Below, piece by piece: positions 51,346-59,789 of a DNA stretch of 59,789 bases. The stretch is from contig DHPR01000035.1 in NCBI GenBank assembly GCA_002410925.1, positions 1-59,789 on the forward strand, read 5' to 3'. The position numbers were made by a program, and so were the translations under genes. Under the pieces are notes generated by a model. The model was not told the origin of the DNA, did not search any database, and saw only the letters and a list, made by a program, of their open reading frames with translations. The stretch comes from UBA5359 sp002410925 [NCBI: bacterium UBP13_UBA5359] (GTDB taxonomy: Bacteria; UBP13; UBA5359). The stretch's first letter is position 1; each line of letters opens with the position of its first letter.

Positions 51346-52230
51346 ATGAAGAGATATTCAATATCAGCACTGGCACTCTTAACCGTCGCCGTTGTTGCCG
51401 CCGGCTGCGGACGGCCCACAGGCTCCACCGGAACCGGGGCAGGACAATCGGCATCCATCCAGGTCAAGGGGTCCGACACCATGGTGAACCTGACTCAGGC
51501 CTGGGCTGAGGCCTATATGCAAACGCATCCCGAAGCCAGTATAGCCGTCACCGGCGGAGGCTCAGGCACCGGTATTGCAGCTCTACTCAACGGAACCACC
51601 GATATCGCCATCTCCTCCAGGGATATCCAGGACAAGGAGATCGCTCAGGGCAAGGCCAAGGGGATCGAGCCGGTTGAAAGCGTGGTGGCTCTGGACGGCA
51701 TAGCCGTCATAGTCAATCCGACCAATAAGATCGCAAAGCTCAACGTAGATCAACTGTCCGCCATATTTACCGGCAAAACGATCAACTGGAGCGAGTTGGG
51801 CGGGATGGGCAAAAAGATTGTAGCCTTATCGCGAGATCGCAGTTCCGGCACTCATGTCTTCTTTCTGGAGCATGTTCTGCGTAAGGGCAACGCCAAGGGG
51901 CCGGAGGAGTACGGCACCAGCGTGCTGCTGCTGCCTTCCAGCCAGGCCATTGTCGATGAGGTTGCACAGAGTCCGGATGCCATCGGCTACATAGGCCTGG
52001 GCTATCTGTCGAACAAAGTCAAGGACGTTGCTGTAGCCGCAGACAAATCCACCGTCTATGTCAAGCCGTCAGTGGATACGGTCCGCAGCAAAGCCTATCC
52101 CATATCCAGATCGCTGCTGATGTATACCAACGGAGCGCCGCAGGGGGCTATGAAAGATTTCATCGACTACGTTCTCAGCCCGGGGGGACAGAAGATTGTA
52201 GAGGAGCAGGGCTTTGTTCCCATTAAATAA
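51346..52230 (+). CDS. pstS: Phosphate-binding lipoprotein of the Pst transporter
   Basis: 294 residues. Lipoprotein signal peptide ending VVAAGC, then a PstS fold: IQVKGSDTMVNLTQAWAE, VTGGGSGTGIAALLNGTTDIAISSRDI, IFTGKTINWSELGG, RDRSSGTHVFF and SQAIVDEVAQSPDAIGYIG. The phosphate-contacting Ser/Thr/Asp/Arg positions are in these blocks. It captures phosphate outside the inner membrane and delivers it to PstCA. ATG 51346 with GGGGGGAAG is preferred to an upstream GTG lying within the Pho ladder. Its last 17 bases overlap pstC. It heads pstSCAB-phoU. Confidence 0.96.
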   Translation: MKRYSISALALLTVAVVAAGCGRPTGSTGTGAGQSASIQVKGSDTMVNLTQAWAEAYMQTHPEASIAVTGGGSGTGIAALLNGTTDIAISSRDIQDKEIAQGKAKGIEPVESVVALDGIAVIVNPTNKIAKLNVDQLSAIFTGKTINWSELGGMGKKIVALSRDRSSGTHVFFLEHVLRKGNAKGPEEYGTSVLLLPSSQAIVDEVAQSPDAIGYIGLGYLSNKVKDVAVAADKSTVYVKPSVDTVRSKAYPISRSLLMYTNGAPQGAMKDFIDYVLSPGGQKIVEEQGFVPIK

Positions 52231-53128
52231 TCCGACCCAAAAGGGTCGCAGGTCGGAACGATGGTCAGAATGGGCTATCGAACGCATTATCCTGGCAAGC
52301 GGCCTGCTGACCATAGTGTTTATTCTGTTGATCTTTACCTTCCTGTTAAAAGATTCGCTGCCTCTCTTCAAGGTATACCCGCTCAAGGCATTTCTGACGG
52401 GCAGGGATTGGTATCCTATATCCGATCCCGCCCGCTTCGGGCTGGTGCCCTTGCTGGCAGGTTCTCTGGCTGTTACGCTGGGTTCCGTAATCATCGCCGT
52501 GCCTCTGGGCGTGGCGGCGGCCATATACCTGGCCGAGGTAGCCAGGCCGTCGATCAGAGAGAGCGTGAAGCCGGTAGTTGAAATGCTGGCTGCCATACCC
52601 TCGGTGGTCTTCGGTTTTATCGGGCTGCTGATTCTGGCGCCGTATATCAAGAGCCTTTTCGATCTGCCGACGGGCCTGACCGCCCTGACCGGCTCCATTA
52701 TGCTGGCCTTCATGGCTCTGCCCACCATCATCAGCATTTCCGAAGACGCCATATCCGCCGTGCCGCGGGAGTATAGGGAGGCATCGCTGGCCTTGGGCGC
52801 CACTCAATGGCAGACCATAAGCCGGGTTATGGTTCCGGCCGCCCTGTCGGGTATCACCGCTGCCGTCATGCTGGGCATAGGCAGGGTGATAGGAGAAACC
52901 ATGACCGTGTTGATGGTTACCGGCAATGCCGCCCTTATTCCGCACAGCATTACCCAACCGGTGCGGACTATGACCGCCACCATCGCCGCTGAAATGGGGG
53001 AGGCCGTTCAGTATTCGGAGCACTATTTTGCGCTCTTTTCCATCGGCGCCGTCCTCTTCGTCATAACCTTTGCCATCAACTTTACGGCCGATATAGTTCT
53101 GCACAGGTTCAGGAGGGTGGGAAGATGA
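52214..53128 (+). CDS. pstC: Phosphate ABC transporter permease PstC
   Basis: 304 residues, six predicted membrane helices, and the permease loop [29 protein letters not shown] that contacts PstB. Other marks are GSLAVTLGSVIIAVPLGVAAAIYL and IGRVIGETMTVLMV. TTG 52214, seven bases after GAGGAG, gives a start overlapping the end of pstS by 17 bp, so translation is coupled. Forms the membrane channel with PstA. The stop overlaps the pstA start (ATGA). Confidence 0.95.
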   Translation: MFPLNNPTQKGRRSERWSEWAIERIILASGLLTIVFILLIFTFLLKDSLPLFKVYPLKAFLTGRDWYPISDPARFGLVPLLAGSLAVTLGSVIIAVPLGVAAAIYLAEVARPSIRESVKPVVEMLAAIPSVVFGFIGLLILAPYIKSLFDLPTGLTALTGSIMLAFMALPTIISISEDAISAVPREYREASLALGATQWQTISRVMVPAALSGITAAVMLGIGRVIGETMTVLMVTGNAALIPHSITQPVRTMTATIAAEMGEAVQYSEHYFALFSIGAVLFVITFAINFTADIVLHRFRRVGR

Positions 53129-53973
53129 GGCCTCGCGGCATAGGAGAGTGGCTGGCTTACGGTCTGCTCTATCTATCCATCGTTCTTGTCACCCTGCCGG
53201 TGGCGGCGGTGCTGTTTATCTTAGTCAGCCGCGGCTACAGCGCCATAAGCTGGGAGTTCCTGACGGCTATGCCCAGGATGGGTATGCGCGCCGGGGGCAT
53301 CTTTCCGGCCATCATGGGCACGCTGCTGCTGGTGCTGGGCACCGTAGCCATAGCGCTTCCGCTGGGCGTCATGGCCGCCATCTACCTGCCGGAATACGCC
53401 GGCCGCGGCCGTCTCAACCGTCTTATCCACCTGGCCATAGTAAATCTGGCCGGTGTGCCGTCTGTGGTCTACGGCCTCTTCGGCCTGGGAGCCTTTGTGC
53501 TCTTTCTGAAGATAGGGGTCTCGCTCCTGGCCGGATGCCTGACGCTGGCGCTGATGATACTGCCGGTCATCATAACGGCCTCGGAAGAAGCGCTTCAGGC
53601 AGTGCCGCAATCTTTCCGGGAGGCCTCGCTGGCGCTGGGAGCCACCCGCTGGAAGACGATATGGAATGTGGTGCTGCCGTCGGCCCTGCCCGGCATACTC
53701 ACAGGAGCTATTCTAGGCGTGGGCAGAGCGGCCGGGGAAACAGCGCCGATTCTCTTTACGGCGGCGGCTTTCTTCCTGCCGCGTCTGCCTAAATCGATCT
53801 TCGATCAGGTGATGGCTCTGCCGTATCATCTTTACATCATAGCCACGCAGGTGCCTAATATTCCGCAAAATGTGCAATACGGGACGGCGTTGGTTCTGGT
53901 GGCCCTGGTGCTTCTGGTCAACGCTTCCGCCATTATATTGAGAAGTTATATCAGACGGCGCAGAAGCTGGTGA
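53125..53973 (+). CDS. pstA: Phosphate ABC transporter permease PstA
   Basis: 282 residues with six helices and the loop [52 protein letters not shown] near the end is typical of PstA. ATG 53125 overlaps the pstC stop and has GGAGGGTGGGAAG upstream. It pairs with PstC. Ten bp separate it from pstB. Confidence 0.95.
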   Translation: MRPRGIGEWLAYGLLYLSIVLVTLPVAAVLFILVSRGYSAISWEFLTAMPRMGMRAGGIFPAIMGTLLLVLGTVAIALPLGVMAAIYLPEYAGRGRLNRLIHLAIVNLAGVPSVVYGLFGLGAFVLFLKIGVSLLAGCLTLALMILPVIITASEEALQAVPQSFREASLALGATRWKTIWNVVLPSALPGILTGAILGVGRAAGETAPILFTAAAFFLPRLPKSIFDQVMALPYHLYIIATQVPNIPQNVQYGTALVLVALVLLVNASAIILRSYIRRRRSW

Positions 53974-53983
53974 GGAGAGACAG

Positions 53984-54742
<759 letters not shown>

Positions 54743-54755
54743 GAGGAGCACGGCT

Positions 54756-55421
54756 ATGACGAAGAGCATCAGGAAGACATTCGACGAGCAGTTGTCCGAT
54801 ATGCAGCAGGAGATAGTCTGCATGGGCAGTATGGTGGAGCAGATGGTCCATCGCGCCATCAAGGCTTTGTCCGAAAGAGATGTGGAACTGGCGGAAAGAG
54901 TTATACAGATGGATGATGCCGTAGACGACCTTGATCTCTCCATCGAAGGACGCTGTATGCGCATGCTGGCCCTGCAGCAGCCGGTGGCCAGGGATCTGCG
55001 CACCATCGGAACTGCTATGAAGATCATAACCGATCTGGAGCGGATGGGCGATCATGCCGTGGATATAGCCAAGATGGCTCGGACGATGGCGGACCAGCCC
55101 CTGTTCAAGCCGCTGGTGGATATACCCAGGATGGCGGCTATAGTCCAGAAAATGCTGCGGGAAAGCCTGCACGCCTTTGTGAACCGTGATATCAAACTGG
55201 TGCATAAGATGGTAGCCGACGATGATGCCGTGGACGCCCTCTACCGGAGCATCTACGATGAGATAGCCGATTATATGGAGAAGGATCCCGGCATTATCCG
55301 GCAAGGTCTGATCTTGCTGATGGTGGCCCGCTTTCTGGAGAGGATTGCCGATCACGCCACCAACATCGGCGAGCGCGTCATCTTTATGGAGACCGGTGTG
55401 CTGGAGGAACTGAATATCTGA
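54756..55421 (+). CDS. phoU: Phosphate signalling protein PhoU
   Basis: 221 residues in two three-helix PhoU repeats: FDEQLSDMQQEIVCMGSMVEQM...AVDDLDLSIEGRCMRMLALQQPVARDLRTIGTAMKIITDLERMGDHAVDIAK, and the matching second half (KMLRESLHAFVNRDIKLVHKMVADDDAVD...LMVARFLERIADHATNIGERV). The E-R-x-x-D/A-D-H-A metal clusters are intact in both. It links PstB status to PhoR to repress the Pho regulon. ATG 54756 has GAGGAG; an upstream in-frame codon inside pstB was rejected. The following 138 bp show no clear terminator. Confidence 0.96.
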   Translation: MTKSIRKTFDEQLSDMQQEIVCMGSMVEQMVHRAIKALSERDVELAERVIQMDDAVDDLDLSIEGRCMRMLALQQPVARDLRTIGTAMKIITDLERMGDHAVDIAKMARTMADQPLFKPLVDIPRMAAIVQKMLRESLHAFVNRDIKLVHKMVADDDAVDALYRSIYDEIADYMEKDPGIIRQGLILLMVARFLERIADHATNIGERVIFMETGVLEELNI

Positions 55422-55559
55422 GAAGGATTGTATCGCAGAGGATTCTCAAGACCTTCTTCCGTTCAACCGATCTCTCTTTGAGGTAGTAAATAATTCTATG
55501 ATTATCGTAAATTCTTTCTTGCAAAGTATTTCACAAACGCCAAATAATAACGATAAGCC

Positions 55560-55588
55560 TTGACAATAACCCCTCTTGATTTTATCCT
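55560..55588 (+). promoter_or_regulatory. Promoter of clpB
   Basis: TTGACA (55560-55565), 17-bp spacer, TATCCT (55583-55588). This is a housekeeping-type promoter. No CIRCE or CtsR-like operator was seen near it. Confidence 0.7.
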
Positions 55589-55629
55589 GAAATATGGACA
55601 ATCTCAGGATTATGCGGGAGGGTATGCCG

Positions 55630-58200
55630 ATGCGATTCGACAAATTCACCGTTAAAGCTCAGGAAGCTGTTCAAATAGCACAAGGACTGGCTGAAGAAAA
55701 GAGTCATCAGCAGGTTGATGTAGAGCATTTGCTGATGGCTCTCCTGCAGCAGGAAGATGGTTTGGCATCTCCTGTTTTGGCTAAGCTGGGAGCCGATATC
55801 GGCGGTATAATGTCAGAGCTCAGAGAAGCTATAGCTCGTATACCCAAGGTGCATGGCGCCGGCCAGATGTATATCTCTGACGGACTGCGCCTGATTTTCG
55901 ATCAGGCGTGGAAAGAGATAGAACGCTTTCAGGATGAATATCTCAGTGCTGAGCATCTGCTTCTGGCCATTGCCGGCGACAAGGGCGTTGCCGGGCAGAT
56001 ACTGCGTTCCAAAGGTGCTACCGTGGAGAGTATCCTCAAAGCATTGGCCGATATACGCGGCAGCCAGAGAGTCACGGATCCCAATCCCGAAGATAAGTAT
56101 CAGGCATTGGAGAAATTCAGCCGCGATCTGACGGAAGCAGCCCGCCAGGGCAAGTTGGATCCGGTTATCGGCCGCGATGAAGAGATACGCCGGGTAATTC
56201 AGGTGTTGTCGCGTCGCACCAAGAATAATCCGGTATTGATAGGCGAACCGGGAGTGGGCAAGACTGCTATTGTAGAGGGTCTGGCCAGACGTATCATCAG
56301 TGGCGATGTGCCGGAGGGATTGAAGGAGAAGCGCCTGGTAGCTATGGACCTTGGCGCCATGATTGCCGGCGCCAAGTATCGCGGAGAGTTTGAAGACCGT
56401 CTTAAAGCCCTGCTCAAAGAGGTGATCTCTTCCGAGGGAGGAATAATCCTCTTTATAGATGAGCTGCATACGTTAGTAGGCGCCGGTTCCGCTGAAGGAG
56501 CCGTTGACGCCGCTAACATGCTCAAGCCGGCTCTGGCCAGGGGAGAATTGCGTTGCATAGGAGCTACTACGCTGGATGAGTATCGCAAATACATAGAGAA
56601 AGATGCCGCTCTGGAACGTCGCTTTCAACCGATTGTGGTGCAGGAGCCTTCGGTTGAAGATGCCATTGCCATTTTGCGTGGGCTCAAAGAACGCTATGAA
56701 GTACACCATGGCGTACGTATTATGGATGATGCCCTGGTAGCTGCCGCCACTCTTTCCAACAGATATATTACCGATCGTTTTCTTCCGGATAAGGCGGTGG
56801 ATCTGGTAGATGAAGCCGCCTCATGTCTACGTATAGAGATCGATAGTCTGCCTACCGAGATAGATGAGGTGGAGCGCCGTATAATGCAGCTTGAGATAGA
56901 GCGCCAGGCACTGTCACGGGAGAGCGATAAGGCCTCAGCTGAGCGCCTGCGCAAGCTGGAGGAGGAATTGGAGAGCCTGAAGGCTCAGAGCGCTGGCATG
57001 AAGGAGCATTGGAATCGGGAGAAAGAGATAATCAGCCGTATTCGCAGCACCAAAGAGACTATCGAGAGGGCCAGCCAGGAGGAGGAAGCAGCTGAGCGTA
57101 AGGGAGACCTTGCCCGGGCGGCCGAGCTTCGTTTCGGTGTCAAGCTAAATCTGACCCGTATTTTAGAAGAGGCCAATAAGGAACTGGTAGAACTGCAAAA
57201 GAATAAGAGAATGCTCAAAGAAGAGGTTGAAGCCGAGGATATTGCTGCGGTAGTAGCCAAATGGACCGGGATTCCGGTGGCCCGCATGATGGAAGGAGAG
57301 ATAGAACGGCTACTGAAGATGGAGAGCATCATGAAGGGAAGAGTCATCGGACAGGATGCCGCTGTGGATGCTGTTGGCAGAGCAGTAAGGCGCTCCCGTT
57401 CCGGCCTCGCTGATCCCGACAGGCCTACCGGTAGTTTTATCTTTCTGGGGCCGACGGGGGTGGGCAAGACAGAACTGGCTCGTACTTTAGCCGATTTTCT
57501 GTTTGATAACGAACGAGCTATGATTCGTATAGACATGAGCGAATATATGGAGAAGCATACCGTCTCCCGCCTGGTGGGAGCGCCTCCCGGATACGTAGGA
57601 TATGACGAGGGAGGCCAGCTTACCGAAGCCGTCAGGAGAAGACCATATTCCGTAGTGCTCTTGGATGAGATAGAGAAGGCCCATCCCGACGTCTTCAATA
57701 TTCTGCTGCAGGTGCTTGACGACGGCCGGTTGACAGACGGCCAGGGCAGGACCGTAGACTTCAGGAATACGGTTATTATTATGACCTCTAACCTGGGCAG
57801 CGAGCTTTTGGGGGAGAGCGTAGACGATAAATCACGGCAGGCGGTTATGGATCTGCTGCGGCAGCATTTCCGGCCTGAATTTCTCAATCGCGTAGATGAA
57901 ATTGTAATCTTTAACATGCTGGGGCGGCTGGAAATAGAGCGTATTGTGGATATCCAGGCTGCCCGGCTCAAGGAGCGGCTGGCCGATAAAGGCATTACTC
58001 TGGAGCTGACGCCGGAGGCCAAGGCCCGGCTGGCTCGAGAGGGTTTCGATCCTGCCTACGGTGCCAGGCCGCTGAAGCGCGTTATACAAAGGCGTTTGCA
58101 GGATGAACTGGCCATGAAGCTCTTGGAAGGAGAGATTGCCGGGGGCACTTCAATAAGGGTTGCAGTGAGGGATGACGAGTTATCTTTTGAGAAGGTCTGA
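55630..58200 (+). CDS. clpB: ATP-dependent disaggregase ClpB
   Basis: 856 residues. Two Clp_N repeats ([38 protein letters not shown]...), AAA1 with Walker A GEPGVGKT and [20 protein letters not shown], a long coiled-coil middle domain (about 405-525, [22 protein letters not shown]...) and AAA2 with [15 protein letters not shown] and [14 protein letters not shown]. The long middle domain and absence of an IGF-type ClpP-binding loop mark it as ClpB rather than ClpC/ClpA. It resolves protein aggregates with DnaK. ATG 55630, seven bases after GGGAGGG, gives the canonical MRFDKFT start; ATG 55594 lies too close to the promoter. Confidence 0.96.
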   Translation: MRFDKFTVKAQEAVQIAQGLAEEKSHQQVDVEHLLMALLQQEDGLASPVLAKLGADIGGIMSELREAIARIPKVHGAGQMYISDGLRLIFDQAWKEIERFQDEYLSAEHLLLAIAGDKGVAGQILRSKGATVESILKALADIRGSQRVTDPNPEDKYQALEKFSRDLTEAARQGKLDPVIGRDEEIRRVIQVLSRRTKNNPVLIGEPGVGKTAIVEGLARRIISGDVPEGLKEKRLVAMDLGAMIAGAKYRGEFEDRLKALLKEVISSEGGIILFIDELHTLVGAGSAEGAVDAANMLKPALARGELRCIGATTLDEYRKYIEKDAALERRFQPIVVQEPSVEDAIAILRGLKERYEVHHGVRIMDDALVAAATLSNRYITDRFLPDKAVDLVDEAASCLRIEIDSLPTEIDEVERRIMQLEIERQALSRESDKASAERLRKLEEELESLKAQSAGMKEHWNREKEIISRIRSTKETIERASQEEEAAERKGDLARAAELRFGVKLNLTRILEEANKELVELQKNKRMLKEEVEAEDIAAVVAKWTGIPVARMMEGEIERLLKMESIMKGRVIGQDAAVDAVGRAVRRSRSGLADPDRPTGSFIFLGPTGVGKTELARTLADFLFDNERAMIRIDMSEYMEKHTVSRLVGAPPGYVGYDEGGQLTEAVRRRPYSVVLLDEIEKAHPDVFNILLQVLDDGRLTDGQGRTVDFRNTVIIMTSNLGSELLGESVDDKSRQAVMDLLRQHFRPEFLNRVDEIVIFNMLGRLEIERIVDIQAARLKERLADKGITLELTPEAKARLAREGFDPAYGARPLKRVIQRRLQDELAMKLLEGEIAGGTSIRVAVRDDELSFEKV

Positions 58201-58217
58201 AAGCCGGTTTTTTATCC

Positions 58218-58248
58218 TTCCTTCTGCAAACTTTTCTGCATGAAGGAA
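58218..58248. other. Hairpin after clpB
   Basis: TTCCTTC-TGCA (58218-58228) pairs with TGCA-GAAGGAA (58237-58248, one bulged T), loop AACTTTTC. There is no T tract after it, although CGGTTTTTT lies just before it. It may protect or end clpB mRNA. The rest of 58249-58358 shows nothing. Confidence 0.35.
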
Positions 58249-58358
58249 TCTTCAGCGATACAAATGGAAAACATAAATAGGGTACGCTCTTAATGCAGGC
58301 ACCTTGGAATACATCTATTCCGCTTCATGGGTTCTCTTGCATTTGCAATCTTTTTATA

Positions 58359-58373
58359 TTAAAATGATTACAA
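58359..58373. promoter_or_regulatory. PerR-like box before perR
   Basis: TTAAAAT-G-ATTACAA fits the 7-1-7 Per box (TTATAATnATTATAA) at 12 of 14 positions. It lies about 108 bp before the perR start. Autoregulation of perR is common. Confidence 0.5.
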
Positions 58374-58480
58374 ATTAAAAACCTTTAAAATCTAAGTCAG
58401 GATGGAGACCTATCTTTGCTGACGTTTGGGTAAGCAGGCTCATTTTATTTAAATCTCAGTGAGCGAAGGGAGAAGCGGCA

Positions 58481-58903
58481 ATGCAGATTGAGAGAATGAT
58501 TCGCAGGTTTCGTGAAGCAGGTTTAAAGATAACACCACAACGTGTGGCTATATTTGAATATCTTTACACCACCACCTCACATCCAACGGTAGATGATATA
58601 TATGCATATATTACCGGCCGTTTCCCCAGTGTTTCCCTAACGACTGTTTATAATACATTGCAGACCATGGTCGGTTTGGGAGAGATTGAAGAGATAGCCA
58701 TCAGTCACGAGCGCAGGAACTTCGATCCGGATACCAGGCCTCATTCTCATATTATGTGCGTCAAATGCAAAAGAATAGAGGATATTTATACCGATAATCT
58801 CAGTGAGAATTGTCTGCCGGAATCTGTGCGGAAGAGATACCGCATTCTGGGCCAGAGGATATACTTTTACGGCCTCTGTTCACGGTGTGTTGCTGAGAAA
58901 TAG
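58481..58903 (+). CDS. perR: Peroxide-sensing regulator PerR (Fur family)
   Basis: 140 residues. Winged helix (GLKITPQRVAIFEYLYTTTSHPTVDDIYAYI...SLTTVYNTLQTM) and dimerisation domain. The structural zinc site is C93xxC96 and C133xxC136. The regulatory metal set of B. subtilis PerR (H37, D85, H91, H93, D104) falls on H34, D82, H88, H90 and D101 here, a constant offset of three. The Asp at position 82, rather than Glu as in Fur, argues for PerR. It should repress with Fe or Mn and be inactivated by peroxide through His oxidation. AAGGGAG precedes the ATG. Per-like boxes stand before this gene and the next. Confidence 0.88.
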   Translation: MQIERMIRRFREAGLKITPQRVAIFEYLYTTTSHPTVDDIYAYITGRFPSVSLTTVYNTLQTMVGLGEIEEIAISHERRNFDPDTRPHSHIMCVKCKRIEDIYTDNLSENCLPESVRKRYRILGQRIYFYGLCSRCVAEK

Positions 58904-58918
58904 ATTCGTAGCAGCGAC

Positions 58919-58965
58919 TTGACATTAGCAGAGCAACGATATAGAATACTTTGTAATGGTTACAA
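58919..58965 (+). promoter_or_regulatory. Promoter and PerR-like box of the zinc-finger Clp gene
   Basis: TTGACA (58919-58924), 17-bp spacer, TAGAAT (58942-58947). TTGTAAT-G-GTTACAA (58951-58965) follows at once, a near-perfect 7-1-7 dyad covering the expected transcription start. The position suits repression by PerR or a related Fur-family protein. Confidence 0.7.
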
Positions 58966-59076
58966 TTTAATAAAAGTTTCATACTGAAGGATGAAAAATA
59001 TCCGGAGGATGGGAATATCAGACTTGGATCGAGCGACAAGCATCGAGTGCCGAGCTGCAAGGAGGGGGAAGAGAGG

Positions 59077-59789
59077 ATGAAATGTCAGATATGCAATAAA
59101 GAGAACGCTTCTATACATCTGACCAAAATATCCGGCGGAGAGGCTGAAGAGCTCTGGATATGTGAAAGATGTGCTCGTGAACACGGTTTTCTTGATAGTG
59201 GTCTGGGTATGCCGTTTGGGGGAATCAGTGATGCAGCATCACTGGGAGGCATGATCTCCTTCCTTCTGCCGGAAATAAATGCAGGCAGAGGAGCAGGCAA
59301 CAGGCTTTCAAAGAGATCGCAGATGTTGCTGAATGCTGCGGATCAGATGGCCAGGGATGCCGGCTTGGAAGCGCCGCATGCAGTACACCTGCTGAGAACT
59401 CTGCTACAGGAGCCGCGAGGCTTTGCCAGATTCCTTGTTGAAGCTGGGGGTGTGAATATTAATACCCTGGTGAAGGAGCTTGAGAGCGCTGGCAAGGAGA
59501 GTGCCGGAACCGAGGCAGACAGAGCGGAGCTTAATGCTGTTCTGCAAGCCGCTGGCGATGAGGCACAACGTACTCGCAGCACACAGATAGAGCCGGAGCA
59601 CATACTTATGGCTATATTGCGTCAGAGTGAGAACAGAGCGGCCGCAATGCTGACGAGATTAGGATTCAATCCACAGCAAGCTCAGGCCCGCCTGGATCAT
59701 CTGAGAAAGGAAGGAGGTGGCATTTCCGCCATGATGAACAATAGCAATGCAACTGCCTCAGAGAAGGCGCTTGAGACATACGGCAGAGA
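59077..59789 (+). CDS. Clp ATPase with N-terminal McsA-like zinc finger (ClpE/ClpC-like), 5' part only
   Basis: The window ends inside the gene: 237 residues are visible. The N-terminus MKCQICNKENASIHLTKI...WICERCAREHG is a CxxC...CxxC zinc finger like those of ClpE and McsA. A Gly-rich spacer precedes two Clp_N repeats (about 85-140, SQMLLNAADQMARDAGLEAPHAVHLL; about 150-205, IEPEHILMAILRQSENRAAAMLTRLG). The final residues ASEKALETYGR match the LxxYGRDLT start of an AAA1 module. A full-length unfoldase for a ClpP-type protease is expected. Binding site GGAGGGGG. ClpE proteins usually lack the complete Clp_N pair, so the combination is notable. Control by the Per-like box is inferred. Confidence 0.85.
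   Translation, partial: MKCQICNKENASIHLTKISGGEAEELWICERCAREHGFLDSGLGMPFGGISDAASLGGMISFLLPEINAGRGAGNRLSKRSQMLLNAADQMARDAGLEAPHAVHLLRTLLQEPRGFARFLVEAGGVNINTLVKELESAGKESAGTEADRAELNAVLQAAGDEAQRTRSTQIEPEHILMAILRQSENRAAAMLTRLGFNPQQAQARLDHLRKEGGGISAMMNNSNATASEKALETYGR

Noticed and set aside
55422-55629. CIRCE or CtsR operator before clpB
   Set aside because: No TTAGCACTC/GAGTGCTAA dyad and no AGTCAAA-type heptad repeat in this stretch.
56985-58022. 345-codon Ser/Arg-rich ORF on the minus strand
   Set aside because: Antisense of clpB with the typical Ser/Arg/Ile bias of a codon shadow.

Overview
The window reads as one chromosomal stretch of a diderm bacterium with roughly balanced base composition and strong AGGAGG-type ribosome binding sites. 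My best guess for the phylum is Armatimonadota or a close relative. The prepilin-like protein at 26812-27471 carries the [12 protein letters not shown]...CISNLKQLG signature that is common in that phylum. The secretome is rich in LamG and CBM9-like modules, a DUF4127 protein is present, and an outer-membrane porin with a terminal Phe shows a second membrane. AddAB and a zinc-finger Clp ATPase are features shared with Firmicutes, so the phylum remains an inference.

Layout, left to right. (1) 1-2371: tRNA-Leu(UAG), a small membrane protein, a winged-helix regulator and an orphan response regulator. (2) 2444-7241: pheS-pheT behind what looks like a ribosome-mediated Phe attenuator (promoter, 46-codon leader peptide with tandem Phe codons, competing hairpins, terminator), then cvpA and a 3-methyladenine DNA glycosylase. 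PheT lacks the EMAP II-like tRNA-binding domain. (3) 7242-14928: DUF4127 protein, FAD oxidoreductase, AAA+ ATPase, mutM, a nitroreductase-like protein behind a perfect operator dyad, and an orphan sugar-type solute-binding lipoprotein. (4) 15240-25146: addB-addA recombination nuclease, then an SNF2-type helicase that has lost motif II in frame.

(5) 25249-40876: a same-strand glycan locus. It holds a GntR/LacI-type regulator, a small secreted protein, a prepilin-like protein, four secreted proteins built from metallophosphoesterase, CBM9-like, TIM-barrel-like, LamG and PHP modules, a GH20 hexosaminidase-like protein, a LamG protein and a cytoplasmic GH38 alpha-mannosidase. The GH20 plus GH38 pair points to a glycan containing N-acetylhexosamine and alpha-mannose. 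(6) 40963-44431: a P1B-type ATPase, convergent with two membrane-anchored thioredoxins and a CsoR-family repressor. The repressor has the Cys-Gln-Cys triad of thiol or persulfide sensors rather than the Cys-His-Cys of copper sensors. A perfect 32-bp G-tract palindrome sits just downstream of the promoter of the second thioredoxin gene. (7) 44569-46358: YfcE-type phosphodiesterase and rhaA, followed by a 124-nt highly structured element.

(8) 46539-55421: a complete phosphate-starvation module, phoP-phoR, a phosphate-type porin, and pstS-pstC-pstA-pstB-phoU. Ladders of 11-bp Pho repeats lie before the porin and before pstS. Inserted between phoR and the porin is a toxin-antitoxin or defence-flavoured island: a Phd antitoxin domain fused to a Uma2-type nuclease, with a dispersed palindrome encoding part of the linker, and a small divergent ORF fragment. 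(9) 55560-59789: clpB, a PerR-type peroxide regulator with all ligand residues in place, and the 5' part of a zinc-finger Clp ATPase. PerR-like boxes precede perR and the last gene.
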